A stretch of DNA of 64,000 nt from Dacryopinax spathularia (Eukaryota > Basidiomycota > Dacrymycetes > Dacrymycetales > Dacrymycetaceae). This document shows, in pieces, positions 56,960-64,000 of this stretch. The number at the start of each line of letters is the position of its first letter. The stretch's first letter is position 1. Where the stretch lies: contig JBBPFI010000001.1 of the NCBI GenBank assembly GCA_037974965.1, positions 3,088,501 through 3,152,500 on the forward strand, written 5' to 3'. The notes under the pieces were generated by a model. The model was given only the letters and a program-made list of their open reading frames with translations. It ran no database searches and had not been told where the DNA came from. Made by a program: the position numbers and the translations under genes.

Positions 56960-57366
56960 TCATGACCTCTCCGCCTGTCCCTGTTGCCTCTCTGATGCCC
57001 ATCTCCGCCGCACTGTCTCCGCGTCCTGCGTAAACCGCGAATATGGTACCAGCAGACGAGTGCGCACAGCCGTCAGAGGAGTATCGTCATTTCGGATAAC
57101 CTGATTGTCTCGTCACTATAAGCACATGACAGCGTGTAGGCGATAACTTACGGATCCAATAGCCAAAAAGAACGAGAAAGTCGCCGCGCTGGACAGCATG
57201 TACTGCGACAGTGTCGGGAGGAATCCTCGAGGGCCAGCGCCGCCCCTGAGAACGACGTTGAGCAGGCCGAAGTGGCAACTTTGCGAAACTCGCACCTCAG
57301 GATAGAGTAGCTGCCAAAGATGAAGCCGATCGTCAGTCCAACGCCCGCGCCCATCATCGCGCCCAT
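56960..57366 (-). CDS. MGR2: Mgr2-like TIM23 translocase subunit
   Basis: Exons 57366-57296, 57245-57152 and 57100-56960 give 101 residues from the ATG at 57366. The two membrane hairpin segments are MGAMMGAGVGLTIGFIFGSY and LSQYMLSSAATFSFFLAIGS, linked by ILRGGAGPRGFLPT, and VIRNDD follows. This matches Mgr2 (Romo1 family), the lateral gatekeeper of the TIM23 protein-import channel in the inner mitochondrial membrane. Family members normally begin with a short segment ending WDKFK or similar. An upstream exon (57513-57471) ends in GPTVWEK before a GTAAGTG donor, but joining it to the AG before 57367 is out of phase by one base. The N-terminus is therefore unresolved. Confidence 0.8.
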
Positions 57367-57717
57367 TCTACATAGGATTCAAAATATGCAGCATGAGGTA
57401 ACACAACAGACCGACTTGACTGGACACATGGGCTCAGTAGGGCGGCTCCACTACGGTAATCAACACTTACGCTTCTCCCACACGGTAGGTCCTGCAACCG
57501 GTCGGTGCGCCATACTAGTCGTTTTCCGGTTGGAATTAACGTGACCGACGTCGACAAATGTTGGCGCAGGAAGGGCGACAGAGGGGCAATTTGGATGAAC
57601 CCTTGCAAAAGCCAGTGCGCCACACGGGGCGGACAGCACATGCAAAGCGCGTCACACGGTGCTCGCGAAAACTACAATCTTTCGAGCAAGGTCAAACAAA
57701 CTACGGGGCTAGCTAAT

Positions 57718-59013
57718 TCAATGCAAGGAAATGACTACAATCGTCGTGTCGTCCATCCACTTCCCCTCAAGCTGCAATCCCATCAACATCGAACATTTCT
57801 CAGTATCAGCGCCGCCTAGACCCAGCCTGAGAACGCGCAGGGCCGGGTTCTCATGGCCATCTCTTCCCAACAGGCACGTCGCCCAGTCCTCCTCAGCATT
57901 AGATCTCCCTTCGTAATCCCACAAGTCTCTCAGCCCATCACTGCACAGCATAACGTACTCATCCTCGGGACGGATTTGATGATAACGGACGTCGGGTTGA
58001 GCTGAAAGATACGGCGGCGTGCGAATATGTACTAAGAACTGCTCGACCTTGGCCGGGGAGGCGAAGCCCGGCTCGCGAGCGCGAAGGAAGACGCGCTCGG
58101 TATAGATGGCGGGTAACTTGAATGCGTGGTCGCCCAGAGCTCGTGTTACAGCGATCGCTCCCAACACGCGCGACCGCGCGATACAGGTCGCTTCCTCCCC
58201 GGGGTGTGCAGCCTTGATAAGCTCGATCTCCTTCGGATCGGTGCCGTTATGGTAGTCGGTCAACCTCGTACAGGTAGGCTTTCCAGCAACGCGGGACGCC
58301 AGCACTATACCCAGGTCAGCGAGATCCAATATGTCAGGTCAAGTAGGCACACCTGCTTCAGAGTCTCCCAAGCCAGCCGTCCACATGTCTCCGGTTCTCG
58401 TATCCACGAGGAGAACCACGGCTGTAGTTCCTCGCATACAACGCAGCACTGTCTGATGAATCTCTCCCGTACCTCCGTACAGATGATCGTTCACTAACTT
58501 GTCCAACTCCTCGTCAGACATGTCCTTCAGCTTGTCCTCCGGAAAGATGGCCATGAGTGCAGCGGCAAGCTCCGCGTCATAGGTTTGGATCTGCTGAGAG
58601 AGCATGTCTGCGACCGTAGAGGAGGAGAGCTCGTCACCTTCCGCCAGTTGGAGGAGCGATTGTTTGACCAGCTCCGGTAGCGTACGAAAAGCATGCTCCG
58701 CTGTGTCTACTCCGGCATGCCCATCGAAGACAGCAGCGAAGAGCCAACGATCGTTCCAGCGCTCGACCACGAAACGATCCTGGCTCGGGTCGTTTTCGTC
58801 CAAGCTGGGCTGGAAGCTGAGAGACCATGCGGTCCCAGGTATAGGTTCGGCGGCGTTGGCGACACGAGCCAGTCGCTTGTCGATCTCGTCGCTCTCGAGA
58901 TAGGGATATCGCAAAGGGAGGGGGCATTCCCCGGGAAAGCGATAGTAGGGTAGGATCGTATTGACATCCGTGTTCGAGTGCAGCGGAAGCGAGGGTGCAC
59001 GAGCGGGTTCCAT
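57718..59013 (-). CDS. PP2C-family protein phosphatase (PDP-like)
   Basis: Exons 59013-58353 and 58304-57718 give 415 residues. PP2C metal and catalytic motifs are in order: QDRFVVERW, LFAAVFDGHAGVDTAEH, GTTAVVLLVD with MWTAGLGDSEA, AIAVTRALGDHAFK, YVMLCSDGLRDLWDYE and DDTTIVVISLH. Long loops between the motifs and the lack of regulatory domains resemble the mitochondrial pyruvate-dehydrogenase phosphatase branch (Ptc5/Ptc6, PDP). The N-terminus (MEPARAPSLPLHSNTDVNTI) is not an obvious presequence, so location is unsure. Manganese- or magnesium-dependent Ser/Thr dephosphorylation is expected. Confidence 0.9.
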
Positions 59014-59846
59014 CGCGCTTTCGGTGCTGCCTCTAACGTCGCGTGAGCTCCACGGTTTTATATGTTACCATCCTCATCTTCAGGAGGGGTAAGAAGCGCT
59101 GCTGAAGCCGACTGCAGGTATGGATGGGACAAGGGTTGCAGATGTGGAGCGAGGGTTGAGAGCAGGAGGGCTCAGGGTTGGCACACGATCCACAAGGTGC
59201 ACATTCATGGTAACAGTTTTCCAACGACGATCGATGATGATAACCTGAAGCTACAGGGCGGTCACTTTCAGAGCTACCCCGCCGTACGCAGGCAGTACTG
59301 ACTTCATTCCTGTTGCTTTCACCAAAGTCCGAGAAGCGATACTCGCAGATGATATGATTGGTGACCGTATGCACATGGCGCTTCCAACACACGGCTCAAA
59401 ACAGCTAAGTCCGACAAGTATTAAGCAGGATACCACTGACAGCCACACTCCGCACAGAACATGAGTTGACCGAATGAAGGAAGAACAGATGGCCCAGAAA
59501 GAGGGCATTTAGCTTCCCCCCAGACCGAAGCTGCACAGAGTGCATCAGCCACACCAAACATGTCGAGCTGGAGACACAGATCTGCCACAAGCCAAAACAA
59601 GCAGAAACCCACAGACTCTGATGGAGAAGAGAACACTGGTGTGAAAGAAACAAAAGTGCACTTGACTGTACAGTTGTGAAGGCACATCACAATAACAAGG
59701 CTACTGCAGGTGAACAGAAAAACAGGTAGTATCCTGCAGGGGTCTATGGGTGAGTACGGATAGGGGTTGAGGGTAGGGTACGCCGAAAATGCGGCCCAAA
59801 ACCTCCCTATCTCCCTATCTGTAATACCCATCACCTCCCCGCAGGC
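59014..59846. other. Intergenic, no gene seen
   Basis: Upstream of the PP2C gene. A minus-strand frame of 201 codons (60026-59421) spans the palindromic tract and has no protein-like features. Confidence 0.4.
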
Positions 59847-60023
59847 GAGCTCGTGATGGGTTGGCACGCGTTTGAACCCATCACGAGCTCGTGCGCGACG
59901 AGGTGATGGAAAAACGCTTACAAACCCATCACGAGCTTGCGCGCGAGCTCGTGAAGGGGCTGTGCTAAGCGAAAAAGCGGCCCAACCCATCACGAGCTCG
60001 CCTGCAAGCTCGTGATGGGTTGG
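59847..60023. repeat. Cluster of palindromes around CCCATCACGAGCTCG
   Basis: GAGCTCGTGATGGG (59847-59860) pairs with CCCATCACGAGCTC (59877-59890). CCAACCCATCACGAGCT (59982-59998) pairs perfectly (17 bp, 8-nt loop) with 60007-60023. A further CCCATCACGAGCTTG copy lies at 59925-59940, and a degenerate GCGAGCTCGTGAAGGGG at 59943-59959. Five copies in alternating orientation in 180 bp can form nested hairpins. Confidence 0.8.
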
Positions 60024-60039
60024 CACAGGTCATTCGTTA

Positions 60040-60779
60040 GGCGCACGCTGCAATGCTCGCAGCACATCCACCATCCCCGTAACCCCTCTCTTGCATCTCC
60101 GTTGCACTGTATTGTCCTCTGCCTCTTTCCAAGGCCTCCTTGGGCCGCCTACAGCGTAATATACATATAATACATTATAATACAAGGTATCCTTTCTTTA
60201 TATACAGCCTCTACATTTATTTTGTCACGCTCCCTTTATCCGCTCCCGACTTAGACTCCACGCGGGTTCAGCTCGAGCCGGGACGAGTGCATGCTGCGTG
60301 TCAGATTACGCAACATCTCCTGCGTCATTGGGGCACGCCGTTGCTGCGCTGTCACCCTCTTGTCTGGGCTTGCGCCCATATTGTGCTGTGCGGGATGCTG
60401 CAACATACCTGTAGCTTCCCAGTGCGCAATGTCTGCATCCGACCAGATATGCCGTAGCCCTTCTTTGTGCTGTCCTTGTTCCCAGCAGTCCTTGATCTCC
60501 CTCCAGAGTGCTAACCCTGGCACCCCACACCAATGGGCATTGGTGCGCAAAACACCCTTTTTAGACCGGTCTGGGTTCATCACTCATCCAATTCACGCAG
60601 GAGAAAGGGGAGAACATACATGGTCATTTCCTCTTGACCGCTGCCAACGTTCAAAACACATTAATTAATGACAATGCTCCGAACGGTCGTTCCCGCGACA
60701 ACAACTCTAGGCAGCCTGGACCCTTGTGAACGGTCGACCGGTAACATTAAAGCCTCCTCGAATGGTCAACCGTTCGAGG
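60040..60779. other. Gene-poor stretch, no gene seen
   Basis: Contains an AT-rich part (60160-60230, TAATATACATATAATACATT) and otherwise only shadow frames. No protein-like content is seen. Confidence 0.4.
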
Positions 60780-61680
60780 CCTTCCACCCCTCCCATTCCC
60801 TCAGCTCTTTTTATATCCTGTACCCATCCCATTCACCTATGATCCCTCCTTCTCCCCTTCCAAATCGATAAGGCCGTTATCGAGGATGCGATGTTGGAAG
60901 TTGGGTGTAGTTTGGGTGCGGACCCTGGGCGCAAGGTCGACCGTTCCTCACCAAGCACCGCAGAACGGCAGACCGTTCCACCCCTTCCAGCAACAATAAG
61001 CCCCCATTTCTTTTTGAGTCACCTCCTTTGCCCTTGCATCCACCCTCTCGCCTTCTCCCCTTGAAAATCGATAAGGCGGTTATTGTAGCGTTGATGAAGA
61101 TGTGTCGCACGTCATCCGAGGGCGGACCCTAAGATGACAACTCAGCATTCAGACCAAAGTGACGTGAAGCGATGCACCATTCACCACCTTGCACCGAAGA
61201 TATACCCTCACATCTCTGTTAATACTCCCTCCTGGCCTCCATCCACCTGCTTGCCTTCTCCCTTTCGAGATCAATGAGCGAGTTGTCGAGACGTTGATGA
61301 AGATATGCCGGATGTCGTTTGGTGGAGGGCCCTTGCACAAGAGCGGACCACTCGATGACCTCGAACGACCGTTCACACTCCTACAGCAACAATCCACCCC
61401 CACTTCTTTTCTGAACCTATTCCCCTGATCTCCACCTGCGCGCTGTCCTTGCCGCCATGCAAATCAATAACAAGATCGTTGAGATGTTGAGGTGACAATA
61501 TTCGATGGTCAGAGAGAGGGACACTTGGGATGATGTAGTCATTTTGAGCACACAAGAGGAGCACAACCCACGCACCTAGTCCTTCATTAACACACACAGC
61601 TCCTTGTCCTCCTCTCCCCTTCCTTTCCCCTTCCTATTCCCCCTTTCCCAGCTCATTTTCAGCAGCGGATCGTCGAAGAC
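60780..61680. repeat. Degenerate tandem repeat of about 200 bp
   Basis: Units share a CT-rich run, then a variant of AAATCGATAAGGCGGTTAT, then GATG-rich text and GCGGACCCT. Landmarks are at about 60863, 61067, 61268, 61460 and, more weakly, 61655, giving a spacing near 200 bp. A second shared block is CGACCGTTC...CAGCAACAAT-CCCCC-TTCTTTT (60938-61015 and 61366-61410). The units are well diverged. Confidence 0.65.
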
Positions 61681-61929
61681 GGTCGCGAGTAACGCAGAGC
61701 AACAGCAAGAAGGATGGTAGAGGACAGAGAGGTGCACGTTCAGGGATCATCACCGGCGCACCCCTTATCATCTTCTCCTTTCACAGACCCATCTACCTCT
61801 TCTTCCTCCTCTCATACTGTATTCCGCTTCGTGCCCCTCCTACTTACCTTACAACACTCAGCCCCACCACTCCGAGCCGACCAAATTTTGCTAAGCCCAT
61901 TTCCTTTCCATGGATGCACCTGCAAGGCA

Positions 61930-62170
61930 AGAGCCCTGAGGAAAGGAAAACCCTTGCGTGTGAAAGGAAAACTCTGTAGGGGGACAGGGCACCCTTGCGC
62001 GCGAAAGGAAAACTCCATAGGGGGACAGGGGACCCTTGCGCGCGAAAGGACAACTCTGTAGGGGGGAAGGGGACCCTTGCGTGCGAAAGGACAACTCCTG
62101 GGGGGAAAGGGGACCCTTGCGTGCGAAAGGAAAACCCTGTAGGGGGAAAGGGGACCCTTGCCCGGAAAGG
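61930..62170. repeat. Tandem repeat of about 40 bp before the 62329 gene
   Basis: Five to six copies of a unit of the form ACCCTTGCGTGCGAAAGGAA followed by AACTCTGTAGGGGGAAAGGGG. The unit contains AAAGGGGACCCTTGC, closely similar to AAAGCGGTCCCTTAC in the array at 63700-63960. Confidence 0.85.
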
Positions 62171-62190
62171 AACGCCTATGTGAGGCACTG

Positions 62191-62214
62191 CCTCATGCCT
62201 GTGGGAGCTTTTAT
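62191..62214 (+). repeat. Left copy of a direct repeat flanking the 62329 gene
   Basis: CCTCATGCCTGTGGGAGCTT plus TTATC matches the sequence at 63974-63998 with two mismatches. Both copies directly follow a tandem array. Confidence 0.8.
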
Positions 62215-62328
62215 CTGCATCCGTAGGATGCATACCGTGCTCAGCTCAAGTCACCCATTAACGACAGCAATCTACTTGTGTGCACTTATTGTCTAACCAC
62301 CTTGCCATCCATCAGCACTATACCCACC

Positions 62329-63582
62329 ATGTCTCAGCAATCTACTGCTCCTGCCGGCCGCCAAGGTGAACAACAGCGCCAAACAAGGAGAGTCACTGCC
62401 TTTGCGCATTACCAGGAAATCGGCCTGGAGAACATCTCCTCCATTGACTTCCACCGTCCAAGGCCCGCAAAGGAGGAGATTGATTTTGTGTTTGACAAAA
62501 CACGAGCGAGCCTCCAGAAGAAGGTTCCAGCATTCATAACCGACCAACCGAAATCCGACTACTACATGAAGCATCCGGTCCCACGGCACGGTCATGCACT
62601 CGTCGGTACGCCCCTCCCTTCCTGTTCCTTGCCCCTGTCCTCATGTTTGCCTTCAGAGGTTGGTCAGCCTCCCATCGATATGAATCAACCCCTTCCGGAT
62701 GGCACCACCCTCTATGTCATTCACGACTCTAGTCTTCTCCCCAATGGCGGCCTGACCAACGTCACTCCCCTTCAAGACTTGGCCCACACGCTCCACAGCG
62801 AGTATCACAGGACGGACTTGTTGCTTGCAAAAGAAAAAGAGGATAACGGTGAGTTCATACCTTGTCCTTTTCATCTCCTGCTCATGCACCGCTCCAGCTT
62901 CCTCAAGCGAGGGCAAGGGCAAGAAGAGCGCCATCCCACCGGTCACCTGGGAGGAGGAGGCAAAGGCCATGAATGCAAAGATCGAAGCCTTGGGCGCTAA
63001 GGTCAAGTACCAAGAAGAGAAGATCGATTTCCTCGAAGAGAGCAACACTCTCAAAGACGAGATGAACACGCACTTTCAGCAAGAGCTCAATGCTCTCAGG
63101 CAAGGCAACCTGGCACTGGAAGAGGAGAACAGGCGGCTCCGCGCGGATCTACAGGCTATGCAGGCATACGTCTATGTAAGTTGCACATTCTCCTTGATTC
63201 TCCCGCTCATTTCTTTCATTTGTAGGATCATGAGGAGCTTGCCAAGATCCAGCGCAGAGAGATCATCCTCCAGGGCCGCAAGTATCTCATGGGACTCTTC
63301 CAGTGGCCCGACTCCAACTGGACCGCCTTCATCGCCCAACACCCTCACGACACCATCCTCGCCGACTCCCGCTTCAACACTCATCCCGAGTGGAGACGGC
63401 TCACACGCGATGTCGCCCACTTGCTCTGCGATGATGGCAGGGACATTCGCGACATTGGTAATGCCGCAGCGCATGTGTTTACCACATCTGCACTTCAGCA
63501 GGCTGCACAAGGCAGAGGTGTTTCAGCGCGCATGAAGCAACATTTGCTGCACGTTCTCAATGTGGTCCCTTCTTCCTCGTAG
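62329..63582 (+). CDS. Coiled-coil protein of unknown function
   Basis: Exons 62329-62605, 62657-62848, 62898-63175 and 63226-63582 give 367 residues; I do not recognise the family. The N-terminal 30 residues are Gln/Arg-rich. Residues about 30-155 form a mixed region (GLENISSIDFHRPRPAKEEI; PDGTTLYVIHDSSLLPNGG). Residues about 165-245 are a strong coiled coil (AKVKYQEEKIDFLEESNTLK, ELNALRQGNLALEEENRRLR). The C-terminal 120 residues contain RKYLMGLFQWPDSNW, HPEWRRLTRDVAHLLCDDGR and DIGNAAAHVFTTSALQQA, which look like a compact helical domain. It stands alone between two related tandem arrays and direct repeats, so it may belong to a mobile element. Splice phases all agree. Confidence 0.7.
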
Positions 63583-63689
63583 TTTCCTCACAGTTATACC
63601 GTTGATCGCGTGATACCTCACAAGCTGTATGCCCGCTGCAATGCATTCTGTTCATGTCCATGTGTCATCCTTACCAGCGAAAGTCACCC

Positions 63690-63964
63690 TTACTGTGGGA
63701 TTTCCCTCGTCTCCAAAGCGGTCCTTCACCTGCCAAAGCGGCCCCTTACTCGCCAAAGTGGTCCCTTACTCTGCCAGGTCCCTTACCCACCTTTTGAAAA
63801 CTCTTTTCCTTTCTGCCCAAAGCGGTCCCTTACTCACTCCAACCCTTCTCCTTTCCACCCACAGCGATCCCCTACTCACCCCAACTGTTTTCCTTCCTGC
63901 CCAAAGCGGTCCCTTACTCACCCCAACTGTTTTCCTTTCCACCCAGAAGGGGTCGCCTTACTCA
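63690..63964. repeat. Tandem repeat of CCAAAGCGGTCCCTTACTCACC type
   Basis: About seven degenerate copies, spaced 20-60 bp, some separated by CCAACTGTTTTCCTT. The shared core AAAGCGGTCCCTTAC resembles the AAAGGGGACCCTTGC core of the array at 61930-62170. Confidence 0.8.
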
Positions 63965-63973
63965 TTGGCATCG

Positions 63974-63998
63974 CCTCATGCCTGTCAGAGCTTTTATC
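63974..63998 (+). repeat. Right copy of the direct repeat flanking the 62329 gene
   Basis: CCTCATGCCTGTCAGAGCTT plus TTATC, two mismatches from 62191-62215. The window ends just after it. Confidence 0.8.
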
Positions 63999-64000
63999 CG

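Noticed and set aside
59421-60026. 201-codon minus-strand frame
   Set aside because: It runs through the palindrome cluster and shows no domain, splice signals or codon bias.

Overview
The window is nuclear DNA of a filamentous or yeast-like fungus, most likely a basidiomycete. Coding exons are GC-rich and interrupted by many short GT-AG introns (mostly about 45-60 nt, often with a CTAAC/CTGAC branch site). The gene set is fungal: HAL4-type kinase, GIT1-type transporter, Mgr2, Ups1/Ups2, fungal P450. There is also a KDZ-type transposase of the CxC5/CxC6 class that is known from basidiomycete genomes. All gene models below were spliced by hand from the sequence; phases were checked exon by exon.

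Layout. 0-10 kb: the 5' part of a membrane-anchored short-chain dehydrogenase (-), a HAL4/SAT4-like protein kinase (-), the decayed 3' end of an Ac-like hAT transposon, an amino acid/GABA permease (+) and a secreted histidine acid phosphatase/phytase (-). 10.8-21.9 kb: an island built around an intact-looking KDZ transposase gene (-) with three genes of unknown function. The island is bounded by weak inverted termini and laced with shared repeats: long C/A-rich minisatellites and a 20-bp palindrome-forming motif. 22.5-31 kb: acid sphingomyelinase-like phosphodiesterase (+), PhoD alkaline phosphatase (-), homoserine kinase (-), a probable Mediator subunit 9 (+) and a HAD phosphatase with a GC-AG intron and a 17-nt exon (+). 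32.3-43.3 kb: a 15-exon cytoplasmic dynein heavy chain gene that encodes linker, AAA ring, stalk and C-terminus but has no room for the tail. 43.6-48.6 kb: two PRELI/Ups lipid-transfer genes (UPS1-like and UPS2-like, both -) around D-amino-acid oxidase (-) and ribosomal protein eL19 (+). 49.3-53.6 kb: two MFS transporters (-), an allantoate-permease-type and a GIT1-type glycerophosphodiester transporter. 54.7-59 kb: a 12-exon cytochrome P450 (+), Mgr2 (-) and a PP2C phosphatase (-). 59-64 kb: a repeat-rich tract with palindromes and four tandem arrays, holding one coiled-coil gene of unknown function (+).

How the genes fit together. Four genes point to phosphate scavenging: a secreted acid phosphatase, a secreted phosphodiesterase with a saposin domain, a secreted PhoD and a GIT1-type uptake transporter. 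The KDZ island lies between the first two. Several others are mitochondrial (two Ups proteins, Mgr2, possibly the PP2C). The most unusual material is the KDZ island with its shared intronic repeats and linked genes, the tail-less dynein heavy chain, and the array-flanked gene at the right edge.
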